Assembly (NCBI RefSeq): GCF_016765795.1
Contig: NZ_JAESVP010000005.1
Coordinates: forward strand, 365,066-429,065
From: Fuscibacter oryzae
Lineage (GTDB): Bacteria; Pseudomonadota; Alphaproteobacteria; Rhodobacterales; Rhodobacteraceae
Reading direction: 5' to 3'
Length of the DNA: 64,000 nucleotides
The notes beneath the pieces are model-generated. The model ran no database searches, had not been told where the DNA came from, and was given only the letters and a program-made list of their open reading frames with translations. Made by a program: the position numbers and the translations under genes. This document shows, piece by piece, positions 50,779 to 59,603 of this stretch (its first letter is position 1; each line of letters opens with the position of its first letter).

Positions 50779-51755
50779 TTCACAAATTCCTTCATGCCAC
50801 CCAAGGCAGCCCCGTTGACGATAAGCGCCGGGTCAAGACGACCGGCAAAGAAATCCAGCACGTTCTGCACCGAGGCAATGGCCATGCGTTCAGCACATTC
50901 CACCGTAAGGGCGGCGTTGTGGGGCGTGAGAACCGCCCGGTCGAGGCCGAAGAGCGGGTGGTCCGTGCCCGGTGGCTCGTCAGAAAACACCTCGATCCCG
51001 GCCCCGCCGACTCGGCCATCGCGCAGGGCGTCGGCCAGCGCCTTTTCGTCAACCAGCCCGCCCCGGGCGGTGTTGACGATCACGGCGGTGGGCTTCATGC
51101 CTGCCAGTTCCGCAGCCCCCAGAATGGCATGATCGGCGCGCGGCAGATGCAGCGAAACGGCGTCCGCAAGGGCAAGCGCCTGCCCAAGATCGCCCACGCG
51201 GATGGCAATATCTGGCCAGGCGTCTTCGGAAATAAAGGGATCATGGGCGTGAACCTCCATTCCGAACGCACGGGCCATGCTGGCCAGATGTCGTCCGATC
51301 CGGCCAAAGCCCACGATCAGCAGCCGCTTGCCCGCAACCTCTTGGGTCTGCAAACCGTTGCGCCAGCCCCAGTCCCCTGCCCGTGTGGCCCGGTCTGCCG
51401 CAATCAGCCTGTGCGTTGCCGCAAGGATCAGCATCATGGCATGTTCAGCCACCCCGGCAGAGTTCACATCGCCGACGATGCACAGCGGAATGCCCCGCGC
51501 CGTCAACGCACCCATATCCACCGCATCATACCCCACCCCATGCCGCGACACGATTTTCAGGCCGGGCGCTTTGGCGACAGAGGCGACACCCAGCGGCTGG
51601 GTGCGGATGACCATGGCATCAGCCTTGGGCAGATGGGCTTGATAAGAGGCCTCTGAAATGTCCTCGACATAATCGAAGGTCAGGTTCGGGGCCTGCCGCA
51701 GCAGGGCAAGACCCGATGGATGCAGCTTTCCGGCAATCAGAAGATGCGGCATCAA
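50775..51755 (-). CDS. D-isomer-specific 2-hydroxyacid dehydrogenase
   Basis: A 326-residue protein. The NAD motif is LLIVGFGRIGRHLASMARAF. The catalytic Arg is in VNTARGGLVDEKAL, the Glu in SDEPPGTDHPLFGLD, and the His in VLTPHNAALTVE. It probably reduces a 2-keto acid such as hydroxypyruvate, tartronate semialdehyde-derived acid or a 2-keto-3-deoxy acid fragment in the cytosol. The gene overlaps both neighbours by 4 bp, so it is part of the same catabolic route. The substrate is inferred from context only. Confidence 0.85.
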   Translation of the reverse strand: MMPHLLIAGKLHPSGLALLRQAPNLTFDYVEDISEASYQAHLPKADAMVIRTQPLGVASVAKAPGLKIVSRHGVGYDAVDMGALTARGIPLCIVGDVNSAGVAEHAMMLILAATHRLIAADRATRAGDWGWRNGLQTQEVAGKRLLIVGFGRIGRHLASMARAFGMEVHAHDPFISEDAWPDIAIRVGDLGQALALADAVSLHLPRADHAILGAAELAGMKPTAVIVNTARGGLVDEKALADALRDGRVGGAGIEVFSDEPPGTDHPLFGLDRAVLTPHNAALTVECAERMAIASVQNVLDFFAGRLDPALIVNGAALGGMKEFVK

Positions 51756-52561
51756 TAGGCCCCCTTCTCGGTTTTGACGAACTGGCCCTCGGTCAGCTTG
51801 CGGAACCCCGCCACAGCCGCCCCCGCCGCCGCCGCAAGGAACCGCGAATCCCCGCCGACCGTCGTCATGTCAAAACCCCAGCCGATGGCCCGCGCGGCAT
51901 AGTCGGGCGCTCCGCAATGCAGGGCGGCGCGGAGACCGTTCTTCTTGCAGGCGGCCAGAATGGTTTGCAGGGCGGCAATCATCTCTGGCTCCTCCCGGTC
52001 AAAACCGGGGGCCAGCCGCCCTTGGGTCAGCGAAAGGGTCAGGTCGGCGGGGCCGACATAAATCCCGTCCAGCCCCGGCGTTGCGGCAATGGCATCAAGG
52101 TTGGCCATGCCTTCGGCGGTTTCGATCATCGCAAAGGCCAGGATGTTGTCATTCGCCTCGCCCGCGTAATTCGCCCCTGCCGCGAATGACACGCGCGTGG
52201 GGCCAAAGCTGCGCTGGCCATGGGGCGGATAGCGCAGATAGCTGACAAAGCGGGCGGCATCCTCGGCGGTGTTCACCATCGGGCAGATGATGCCATAGGC
52301 CCCGGCATCCAGCGCCTTCATGATGATACCCGGCTCGTTCCACGGCACGCGGGCCATCAGCGTGACCCCGCTGGCCCGCATCGCCTGAAACATCGGCAAG
52401 AGGGCAGAATAATCCAGCGCGCCGTGCTGCATGTCGATGGTGATGCTGTCAAACCCCTGCGCCGCCATGATTTCGGCGGTGAACGGGTTGCCGATGCTGC
52501 ACCAGCCGTTGATCGTGGGCTTGCCCGCGGCCCACAGCGATTTGAGCTTGTTCGCAATCAT
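51752..52561 (-). CDS. HpcH/HpaI-type aldolase
   Basis: A 269-residue class II pyruvate-type aldolase. The hallmarks are WCSIGNPFTAEIMAAQGFDS, ITIDMQHGALDY, DAGAYGIICPMVNTAEDAAR, AMIETAEGMANLDAIAATPG and DGIYVGPADLTLSL (metal Glu/Asp and the Arg/His set). The family cleaves 2-keto-3-deoxy or 4-hydroxy-2-keto acids to pyruvate plus an aldehyde. The start at 52561 overlaps the aldehyde dehydrogenase stop in an ATGA. The next enzyme upstream oxidises aldehydes, a sensible partner. Confidence 0.87.
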   Translation of the reverse strand: MIANKLKSLWAAGKPTINGWCSIGNPFTAEIMAAQGFDSITIDMQHGALDYSALLPMFQAMRASGVTLMARVPWNEPGIIMKALDAGAYGIICPMVNTAEDAARFVSYLRYPPHGQRSFGPTRVSFAAGANYAGEANDNILAFAMIETAEGMANLDAIAATPGLDGIYVGPADLTLSLTQGRLAPGFDREEPEMIAALQTILAACKKNGLRAALHCGAPDYAARAIGWGFDMTTVGGDSRFLAAAAGAAVAGFRKLTEGQFVKTEKGAY

Positions 52562-53997
52562 GCCCACACCATCTGGCTGGATTTCACATCAAGGTAATCG
52601 CGGATGCCCTCGGTTCCGCCCTCACGGCCCATGCCGGAATGGTTGGTGCCGCCAAAGGGGGCCTCGGACGCCGCCATGGCGAAAGAGTTGATGCCGACCA
52701 TCCCCGCTTTCAGCACCGCAACGGTTCGCCGCGCGCGGGCGGGCGATTGCGTGAACGCATAGGCCGACAGCCCCATGTCGCTGGCATTGGCGCGGGCCAG
52801 CACCTCGTCCTCGGACCCAAAGCGGGTGATCGCGGCGATGGGGCCAAAGTTTTCCTCGGCCATCACGGCCATGTCGTCGGTGCATCCGGTCAGCACCGTC
52901 GGCGCAAAGAAATGACCCGCGTTAAAGCCTGCCGCGCGTGCGCCACCCGTGGCAACCTTTGCCCCGGCCGCAACGGCACCGGCCACGATCTTTTCCATCT
53001 CGGCCAGACGGCCGCCGTTGATCAGCGGCCCCATCCCCGTGGCCGGGTCCAGCCCGTCGCCCAGTTTGATGGAGCGGGCCCGCGTCACGAACCCATCCAC
53101 AAAGGCATCATGCAGGCTGTCATGCACATAAAACCTGTCGCCCGTCACGCAAACCTGCCCGGCATTGGCGAACTTGGTCGGAACGGCCACGTTCAGCGCC
53201 GCCTCCAGATCGGCATCGTCATAGATGATCACCGGGGCATTGCCGCCCAGTTCCATCGACACTTTTTTCAGCGTCGTCGCCGCGTCGCGGATCATCTGCT
53301 GACCAACCCGCGTTGATCCGGTCAGCGACACCTTGCGCACACGCTTGTCGGCCATCAGCGGCGCATAGGTTGCCGCCGTCGGCCCGATAACCAGGTTGAC
53401 TGTGCCGGGGGGCAATCCGCCCGCCCGAACACAGTCAACCATCACCATCGCCACACCGGGAGTCTGAGAGGAGGGGCGGACGATGATGGAACAGCCCGCA
53501 GCCAGCGCTGGCGCGACCTTGCGCGCAATCAGGGCTGCGGGAAAATTCCACGCCGTGAAGGCGGCGACAATTCCCACGGGTTCGTGGTGAACCTCAAACC
53601 GCCCGCCCGGCACGCGGGATTCGACGATACGGCCATAGATGCGCCGGGCCTCTTCGGCGTACCAGCGGAACTGGTCGATGCTGAGCGCCCATTCCCGCGC
53701 CGCCTGCGCAATGGGCTTGCCGGTCTCGGTTGAAATCATCCGGGCCGCCTCATCCGTACGGCGGATCATCTCATCCGCGACACGGTGCAGCGCGTCGGCC
53801 CGGTCAAAGGCCGGGGTGGCCCGCCAAGCCGCAAAGCCCGCTTCGGCAGCAGCCAGCGCCGCCTGGGTATCTGCCACAGACGCAACCGGGCAATCCCCCA
53901 GCGATTGTTCGGTCACCGGGCTGAAAACCGGCGCCGTCTCACCATCAGCACTTGGACGCCAAGCGCCATCGATGAACAGGCCAAAGCGGGAATACAT
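52558..53997 (-). CDS. NAD(P)-dependent aldehyde dehydrogenase (succinate-semialdehyde type)
   Basis: A 479-residue ALDH. The cofactor site is in AFTAWNFPAALIARKVAPAL and SLTGSTRVGQQMI. The catalytic Glu is in MELGGNAPVIIYDDAD and the catalytic Cys in NAGQVCVTGDRFYVHD. The GabD-like C-terminus reads EAPFGGTNHSGMGREGGTEG. It lacks the features of CoA-acylating IolA, so it should yield a free acid. The iolG stop and this start share one base (TGATG). Confidence 0.88.
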   Translation of the reverse strand: MYSRFGLFIDGAWRPSADGETAPVFSPVTEQSLGDCPVASVADTQAALAAAEAGFAAWRATPAFDRADALHRVADEMIRRTDEAARMISTETGKPIAQAAREWALSIDQFRWYAEEARRIYGRIVESRVPGGRFEVHHEPVGIVAAFTAWNFPAALIARKVAPALAAGCSIIVRPSSQTPGVAMVMVDCVRAGGLPPGTVNLVIGPTAATYAPLMADKRVRKVSLTGSTRVGQQMIRDAATTLKKVSMELGGNAPVIIYDDADLEAALNVAVPTKFANAGQVCVTGDRFYVHDSLHDAFVDGFVTRARSIKLGDGLDPATGMGPLINGGRLAEMEKIVAGAVAAGAKVATGGARAAGFNAGHFFAPTVLTGCTDDMAVMAEENFGPIAAITRFGSEDEVLARANASDMGLSAYAFTQSPARARRTVAVLKAGMVGINSFAMAASEAPFGGTNHSGMGREGGTEGIRDYLDVKSSQMVWA

Positions 53998-55004
53998 CAG
54001 ACGATCTCCTTGACGGCGATAACACGCGCCTCGGCGATGGATTTCAGCGCCGCCTCTGCCAGAACCAGCGCAAGCCGGCCGTCCTCGAACCCGACCGAGG
54101 GCGCGCGACCGGCCTCGACCGCCTCGACAAAGGCGGAAATCTCGGCATCAAACGCCTCGCGATAGCGTTCGATGAAAAAGTTCAGCAGCGGCTCTGCCCG
54201 GTCTGTAAACTCGGCCGTGTGCAGGCTCATCTGATGCGGGCGGCGGTTTTCCGACAGCGCCATTCCCTTGGTGCCCAACGCCTCGACCCGCTGGTCATAG
54301 CCATAGACCGCCTGACGAGAGTTGTTGATGATCGCCTGCTTGCCGCTTGCCGTTTTCAGCACAACGGTCACGGTGTCGTAATCGCCCAGCTTGTCCATCA
54401 GCGCCGGATCAACCAACCGCGAGCCGGTGGCGAACACCTCGGTCACCTCTTCGCCCAGAATAAAGCGCGCCATGTCCAGATCATGGATCGTCATGTCGCG
54501 CAGAATTCCGCCCGAAACGGCGGTATAGGCCGGGGGCGGCATTCCGGGATCGCGCGAGGTGATGACAACCTGATGCAAGTCGCCAATGTCGCCCGCCTCG
54601 ATAGCCCTGCGCACGGCGGCATGGCCGGGATCAAACCGGCGCACGAACCCAAGCTGGATCGGCACCGAAGAGCCTGCAATGACCGCTGCACAGCGGTTCA
54701 CGCGATCAAGGCTCAGATCAATCGGCTTTTCGCACAGCACGGGTTTGCCCGCGGCAACCGCCATTTCCAACAGATCGGCATGGGTGTCGGTCGCGGTTGC
54801 GATCAGCACGGCATCAACGTCTGGCGACGTGAAAGCCGCCTCGGCAGAAGCGAAGACCGGCGCGCCCGTTTTCGCAGAGACCGTTGCCGCGGCAGGGGCA
54901 TGGATGTCGAACACCCCGGCAAGGGCGGCGCGTGGATGCGCAGCAATGTTGTTGGCGTGCATCACGCCAATGCGCCCGCAGCCGAGCACAGCGATCCGGA
55001 TCAT
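53997..55004 (-). CDS. iolG: inositol 2-dehydrogenase
   Basis: A 335-residue Gfo/Idh enzyme of the IolG type. It has LGCGRIGVMHANNIAAHPRA, GKPVLCEKPIDLSLDRVNRC, LGFVRRFDPGHAAVRRAIEA, RDMTIHDLDMARFILGEEVT (active-site Asp and His) and TGSRLVDPALMDKLGDYDTV. These are the strong marks of myo-inositol dehydrogenase, which gives 2-keto-myo-inositol. It is the first gene of the seven-gene leftward operon and is divergent from iolD across a 109-bp regulatory region. Confidence 0.88.
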   Translation of the reverse strand: MIRIAVLGCGRIGVMHANNIAAHPRAALAGVFDIHAPAAATVSAKTGAPVFASAEAAFTSPDVDAVLIATATDTHADLLEMAVAAGKPVLCEKPIDLSLDRVNRCAAVIAGSSVPIQLGFVRRFDPGHAAVRRAIEAGDIGDLHQVVITSRDPGMPPPAYTAVSGGILRDMTIHDLDMARFILGEEVTEVFATGSRLVDPALMDKLGDYDTVTVVLKTASGKQAIINNSRQAVYGYDQRVEALGTKGMALSENRRPHQMSLHTAEFTDRAEPLLNFFIERYREAFDAEISAFVEAVEAGRAPSVGFEDGRLALVLAEAALKSIAEARVIAVKEIV

Positions 55005-55028
55005 CAGAGTCCTCCCGATTCAGTCAAT

Positions 55029-55042
55029 GCAATAATCATTGC
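55029..55042. promoter_or_regulatory. operator-like site GCAATAATCATTGC between iolG and iolD
   Basis: Inverted half-sites GCAAT-N4-ATTGC. On the minus strand it overlaps the expected -10 of the iolG promoter (TTGACA at 55061-55056), a position suited to repression. A near-identical copy controls the ABC operon (47763-47776). Confidence 0.6.
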
Positions 55043-55054
55043 GTTAAATATATA

Positions 55055-55084
55055 TTGTCAACACACAATGCGCGATATTATGTT
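55055..55084 (+). promoter_or_regulatory. divergent promoters of iolD and iolG
   Basis: TTGTCA (55055-55060) with a TTATGT/TATGTT -10 after 17-18 bases points to iolD. The opposite strand of the same bases is TTGACA (55061-55056), pointing to iolG. The two -35 elements overlap. Confidence 0.45.
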
Positions 55085-55113
55085 CTCGCCAGAAATCGAG
55101 GGAGGAGGGCTTC

Positions 55114-56985
55114 ATGGAACATTCAACGATTCGCCTAACGATGGCGCAGGCGCTGGTGCGTTGGCTGACGGTGCAGTTCACCGAAATCGACGGCCAGAGG
55201 GTGCCGCTGTTTGCGGGCGTGTTCGGCATTTTCGGCCATGGCAATGTCACCTGCCTGTCCGAAGCGCTGGAGGCTGTGCAGGAGACGCTGCCCACCTGGC
55301 GCGGCCAGAACGAACAGTCGATGGCCCTTGCCGCGATTGGCTTTGCCAAGGCCAAGCGGCGCCGCCAGATCATGGTTGCCACCTCGTCCATCGGGCCCGG
55401 CGCGCTGAACATGGTGACGGCGGCGGGCACGGCCCATGCCAACCGCCTGCCCGTTCTGCTGATCGCGGGCGATACCTTTGCCAGCCGCACGCCCGACCCG
55501 GTGCTTCAGCAGGTTGAACATTTCGGCAATCCCACCACCACCGTGAACGATGCCTTCAAATCCGTGACCCGCTATTGGGACCGCATCACCCTGCCGGAAC
55601 AGATCATTTCCTCGCTGCCGCAAGCCGTGGGCGCGATGCTTGATCCGGCCGATTGCGGCCCTGCCTTCATCGGTCTGTGTCAAGACACGCAGGAAATTGC
55701 CTTCGATTACCCGGCAGAGTTCTTTGAACCCCGCCTTTGGGCGATCCCCCGCCCCCGCGCCGACCGCCGCGCCATCGCGGATGCGGTGGCCCTGCTCAAG
55801 ACCGCAAAGGCCCCCCTGATCATCGCGGGCGGTGGCATGCGCTATTCCGGTGCGGAAGAGGCCGTTGCCAAATTCGCCGCCGCACGGGGCATTCCGGTTG
55901 TCGAAACCATCGCCGGCAAGGGCGGGCTGACCCATTACCACCCTGTTCACGCGGGGCCTATCGGCATCGTCGGCTCCACCTCGGCCAATACGCTGGCCGC
56001 CGAGGCCGATGTGATCCTTGCCATCGGCACCCGCCTGCAAGATTTCACCACCGGCTCTTGGACCGCGTTTTCGCGCGATGCCCGCTTCATTTCCATCAAT
56101 GCCGCCCGATTTGACGCGCTGAAACACCGCGCGCTTGCGGTGGTGGGCGATGCGCTGGAATGCGTAGACGAACTTGATGCCGCGCTTGGCGCATGGCAGG
56201 CCCCCGCAGGCCATCTGCCCCGCGCCAAGGCACTGTTTGCCGAATGGGACGCGTTGCTTGACAGCCACCAGACCCCGACGAACAGCCCGATCCCGACCTA
56301 TGCGCAGGTTGTCAATCTGGTGAACACCGCGGCGGATGACACAGACACCCTGATCGCCGCCGCCGGTGGCATTCCGGGTGAGGTGGCCAAGGGCTGGCGC
56401 GTCAAGGCCCCGAACACCTTTGATCTGGAGTTCGGTTTTTCCTGCATGGGATACGAGATTGCGGCAGGCTGGGGCTGTGCCATGGCGCAGGAAGGCCCCG
56501 GGGCTGCGGGCGGCACGCCCATCGTGATGCTGGGCGACGGCACCTATATGATGATGAACTCTGACATCTATTCCTCGGTTCTGTCCGGCCACAAGATGAT
56601 CATCGTCGTCTGCGACAATGGCGGCTATGCCGTCATCAGCCGCCTGCAACAGTTCAAAGGCGTGCCGGGGTTCAACAACCTGCTCAAGGATTGCCGCATC
56701 CAGAACCGCGAAAACCCGCTGCATGTTGATTTTGCCAAGCACGCGGAAGCCATGGGAGCCGCCGCGCGCCATTGCGAAAGCCTTGCCGACCTGCAAGGCG
56801 CCCTTGACTGGGCCAAGGCGAACGACCGCACCACAGTGATCTCTATCGTGACCGATGCCTATGCCTGGGTGCCCGGCGATGCCGATTGGGATGTGGGTGT
56901 GCCCGAGGTCTCGGACCGTGAAAGCGTGCGGCAGGCCCGCGCCCACCAGCAAGAAATCCGCGCAAAACAGCGCGTAGGAGTGTGA
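55114..56985 (+). CDS. iolD: 3D-(3,5/4)-trihydroxycyclohexane-1,2-dione hydrolase
   Basis: A 623-residue thiamine-diphosphate enzyme. The catalytic Glu67 lies in WRGQNEQSMALAA. The TPP/Mg motif runs from VMLGDGTYMMMNSDIYSSVL to VVCDNGGYAVISRLQQFKGV. The family start is LTMAQALVRWLTVQFTEIDG. It opens the diketo-inositol ring to 5-deoxy-glucuronate. GGGAGGAGGG precedes the ATG at 55114. It is first in a rightward iolD-iolE-SDR operon. Confidence 0.95.
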   Translation: MEHSTIRLTMAQALVRWLTVQFTEIDGQRVPLFAGVFGIFGHGNVTCLSEALEAVQETLPTWRGQNEQSMALAAIGFAKAKRRRQIMVATSSIGPGALNMVTAAGTAHANRLPVLLIAGDTFASRTPDPVLQQVEHFGNPTTTVNDAFKSVTRYWDRITLPEQIISSLPQAVGAMLDPADCGPAFIGLCQDTQEIAFDYPAEFFEPRLWAIPRPRADRRAIADAVALLKTAKAPLIIAGGGMRYSGAEEAVAKFAAARGIPVVETIAGKGGLTHYHPVHAGPIGIVGSTSANTLAAEADVILAIGTRLQDFTTGSWTAFSRDARFISINAARFDALKHRALAVVGDALECVDELDAALGAWQAPAGHLPRAKALFAEWDALLDSHQTPTNSPIPTYAQVVNLVNTAADDTDTLIAAAGGIPGEVAKGWRVKAPNTFDLEFGFSCMGYEIAAGWGCAMAQEGPGAAGGTPIVMLGDGTYMMMNSDIYSSVLSGHKMIIVVCDNGGYAVISRLQQFKGVPGFNNLLKDCRIQNRENPLHVDFAKHAEAMGAAARHCESLADLQGALDWAKANDRTTVISIVTDAYAWVPGDADWDVGVPEVSDRESVRQARAHQQEIRAKQRVGV

Positions 56986-56992
56986 GAAGAAC

Positions 56993-57886
56993 ATGAAAGC
57001 CAAACTTGGTATCGCCCCGATTGCCTGGTGGAACGACGACCTCGCCGAGTTGTCCGACGATGTAAGCCTGGAGGAGTGCCTGCGGCAGGCCTCGGTCGCG
57101 GGCTTTACCGGCATGGAGACGGGCCGCCGCTTTCCGATGGACATGGCCGAACTTGGGCCGATCCTTGCAAGATATGGCATCTCGGTCTGTGGTGGCTGGT
57201 TTTCGGGCCTGTTGCTTGACGGCGATATCGAGGCCGAAAAGGACCGCATCGCCCAGCAGATGGCCTTCTTCAAGGCGGCCAAGGCGCCCTGCATCGTCTA
57301 TGGCGAAACCGCGCGCTCGGTTCAGGGCATCAAATCCGCCCCCCTTGCCAGCAAACCAAAGCTGACCGAGGCCGAAACCGCCGCCTATGGCCGCAAGATC
57401 AGCGATTTCGCCGATTGGTGCGCGGCAAATGGCATGCCGATCAGCTATCACCACCACATGGCCGCCGCGATCGAGACCGAGGCAGAGCTTGACCTGTTCA
57501 TGCAGCATTCCTCGGTGCCCTTGCTGTTTGATGCGGGCCATATGGCCTTTGCGGGCGGCGACACTCTGCGCGTGATCGAAAACCACTGGCGGCGGATCAC
57601 CCATGTCCACACCAAAGACATTCGCCGTGCCGTGGTCGATGGGCTGGACCGCAGCCGCGAATCCTTCCTTGATGCGGTGGTGAAGGGGGCCTTCACGGTT
57701 CCGGGCGACGGCTCGCTTGACTTTGAGGCCATCGTCACGGCGCTGGCTGCCAAGGGGTATGAGGGCTGGTTCGTGGTTGAGGCAGAGCAAGATCCCAAGG
57801 TGTCCCCACCGCTTGAAATGGCCATCAAGGGCCATGCAGAGCTGATGCGCGTCATGGCCGCCGCTGGCTATGAGGTGGTGCAATGA
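56993..57886 (+). CDS. iolE: myo-inosose-2 dehydratase
   Basis: A 297-residue TIM-barrel protein, the normal IolE length. It starts KAKLGIAPIAWWNDDL and has the metal-site set ISYHHHMAAAIETEAELD, LLFDAGHMAFAGGDTLRV, ITHVHTKDIRRAV, VPGDGSLDFEAIV and WFVVEAEQDP. It removes water from 2-keto-myo-inositol to give the diketone that IolD opens. It lies 7 bp after iolD and overlaps the SDR start by 4 bp. Confidence 0.93.
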   Translation: MKAKLGIAPIAWWNDDLAELSDDVSLEECLRQASVAGFTGMETGRRFPMDMAELGPILARYGISVCGGWFSGLLLDGDIEAEKDRIAQQMAFFKAAKAPCIVYGETARSVQGIKSAPLASKPKLTEAETAAYGRKISDFADWCAANGMPISYHHHMAAAIETEAELDLFMQHSSVPLLFDAGHMAFAGGDTLRVIENHWRRITHVHTKDIRRAVVDGLDRSRESFLDAVVKGAFTVPGDGSLDFEAIVTALAAKGYEGWFVVEAEQDPKVSPPLEMAIKGHAELMRVMAAAGYEVVQ

Positions 57887-58701
57887 ACCGGATGGACGGC
57901 AAGATCTGCGTCGTCACCGGGGCGACGCAGGGTCTGGGGGCCGCCATCGTCCGTCGCCTTGCGGCGGCGGGGGCTGCGGGCATCGTCCTGACCGGGCGCA
58001 ACACCCAGCGCGGGGCAGAGGTGGCCCGCCAGATCACCGAAGCCCATGGCATTGCGGCGTATTTCCTTCAGGCCGATTTTGGCCGCGTCGAAGATTGCCG
58101 CCATGTCATTGCCGAAACCGACCACCTGTTTGGCCGGATGGATGTTCTGGTGAATGCCGGAGCATCGACTGCGCGGGGCACCATCGTCGATACCACGCCC
58201 GAAACCTTTGACGCGCTGTTTGCCACCAACGTGCGCGGCCCGTATTTCCTGATGCAAGAGGCGATACGGCTGATGATCGCCAAGGGCATTCAGGGGGCGA
58301 TCTGCAATATCGGATCAATCTCGGCGCTTGCCGGGCAGCCCTTCATCAACGCCTATTGCGCGTCCAAGGGGGCGCTGACGACGCTGACTGCCAACACCGC
58401 CTTTTCCGTGATGGCCAACCGCATCCGCGTGAACCAGCTGAACGTCGGCTGGATGGCATCGGACCACGAGCGCGAGATACAAGCCGAAGGCGGCGATCCC
58501 GAATGGGAGGCAAAGGCCGCCGCTGCCCTGCCCTTTGGCCGTCTGGTTGACCCGAATGAGGCGGCGCGGGCGGTGAACTTTCTCGTCTCGGACGATGCGG
58601 GCCTTATGACGGGGGCTATCGTCAACTTTGATCAGTCGGTCTGGGGCGCGGTTTCTGGCGGAATGCCGGTTCCCGATGGGCCGATGAGCGTGTCCCCCTG
58701 A
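57883..58701 (+). CDS. SDR-family oxidoreductase
   Basis: A 272-residue classical short-chain dehydrogenase. The cofactor motif is TGATQGLGAAIVRRL with LTGRN after strand 2. NAGAS, the catalytic Ser in NIGSISALAG and the YxxxK pair in AYCASKGALTTL follow. It may oxidise an inositol isomer or reduce a pathway keto intermediate. Its coupling to iolE (4-bp overlap) places it in inositol catabolism. No specific substrate can be assigned. Confidence 0.85.
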   Translation: MNRMDGKICVVTGATQGLGAAIVRRLAAAGAAGIVLTGRNTQRGAEVARQITEAHGIAAYFLQADFGRVEDCRHVIAETDHLFGRMDVLVNAGASTARGTIVDTTPETFDALFATNVRGPYFLMQEAIRLMIAKGIQGAICNIGSISALAGQPFINAYCASKGALTTLTANTAFSVMANRIRVNQLNVGWMASDHEREIQAEGGDPEWEAKAAAALPFGRLVDPNEAARAVNFLVSDDAGLMTGAIVNFDQSVWGAVSGGMPVPDGPMSVSP

Positions 58702-58709
58702 GTGCAAGA

Positions 58710-58736
58710 GGCCGGGGGTGCCCGTCGCCCCCGGCC
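58710..58736. terminator. bidirectional terminator between SDR and RpiR genes
   Basis: A perfect 9-bp stem GGCCGGGGG/CCCCCGGCC with a 9-base loop fills the 35-bp space between the two convergent stop codons. Confidence 0.65.
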
Positions 58737-59603
58737 CTAAGGCCCCGTTACAACCGGAATGCGGGGATCGTTGTTGTTCTTTTGCAGCCGCGAGGCCAGG
58801 ATCACGCAAAGCGCCTGCGCCAGACACATCGGCGCGGCAAGCGAGCGTGAAAAGGTGTATTCATGCTCTGGCACCGCGAACAGCACCTTGGCCAGCTTGG
58901 CATAGGGCGACAGCGTGCTGTCGGTGATCGCCACGATCGGCACCCCGCGCCGTGCCGTTTCCTCGGCCACATTCACAACCTCGGTCGCATAAAAGCGGAA
59001 TGACACCACCATCAGCAGGTCATTCGGGCGCGACGCTTTCGCCATATGGGTCGCCAACCCGCCGCCGGGGTCCAGCAACACGGTGCGCTTGCCCAGCATG
59101 GTCAGCACATAGCGCAGCAATTCGACCACTGGTGCAGAGCGCAACTGACCGATCAGATAGATGGTATCGGCCTGCTCCATCAGCTCTGCCGCGGCTGTCA
59201 GGTTGCCACTTTCCATGTTGGACAGCAGATCCTTAAGCGAGGCGACATCCCGCGCGACAAGATCGGCCAGAAAGCCCAGCTCTCCCTCTTTCGCACCGCC
59301 AAGCTCTGCTTCCAGCGCACGGACGCGGGCATCGAACCCCGGGGCAGCCGTGGAAAGCCGGCGCTGGAATACCGCCTGCAATTCCTTGAACCCCTTGTAA
59401 CCCAAGGACTGGGCATAGCGCACAAAGCTGGAAGCATGGATGCCGCATTTGGCCCCGATGGCATTGACCGACAGCACCGCCACATCGTTCGGGTTCTGCG
59501 TCAGGTAGAGCGCAATCTTTTGATATGACTTGCTCATATCGTCATAACGGTCGTGGATCAGCGTGATCAGCTCTTCATAGCTTTCGGGCGGGCGGTAGGA
59601 CAT
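58737..59603 (-). CDS. MurR/RpiR-family transcriptional regulator
   Basis: A 288-residue protein. The N-terminal RpiR helix-turn-helix spans about 10-85 (YQKIALYLTQNPNDVAVLSV, then ASSFVRYAQSLGYKGFKELQ). A SIS sugar-phosphate-binding domain spans about 130-270 (TIYLIGQLRSAPVVELLRYV, then RPNDLLMVVSFRFYATEVVN). The start at 59603 (MSYRPPESYEELITL) was chosen over a longer frame. Such regulators (IolR type in rhizobia) repress inositol genes. It is likely the factor binding the GCAATAATCAYTGC sites. Confidence 0.88.
   Translation of the reverse strand: MSYRPPESYEELITLIHDRYDDMSKSYQKIALYLTQNPNDVAVLSVNAIGAKCGIHASSFVRYAQSLGYKGFKELQAVFQRRLSTAAPGFDARVRALEAELGGAKEGELGFLADLVARDVASLKDLLSNMESGNLTAAAELMEQADTIYLIGQLRSAPVVELLRYVLTMLGKRTVLLDPGGGLATHMAKASRPNDLLMVVSFRFYATEVVNVAEETARRGVPIVAITDSTLSPYAKLAKVLFAVPEHEYTFSRSLAAPMCLAQALCVILASRLQKNNNDPRIPVVTGP

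Noticed and set aside
55135..57294. A 719-codon minus-strand frame
   Set aside because: Antisense shadow of iolD and iolE, whose active-site motifs are complete on the plus strand.
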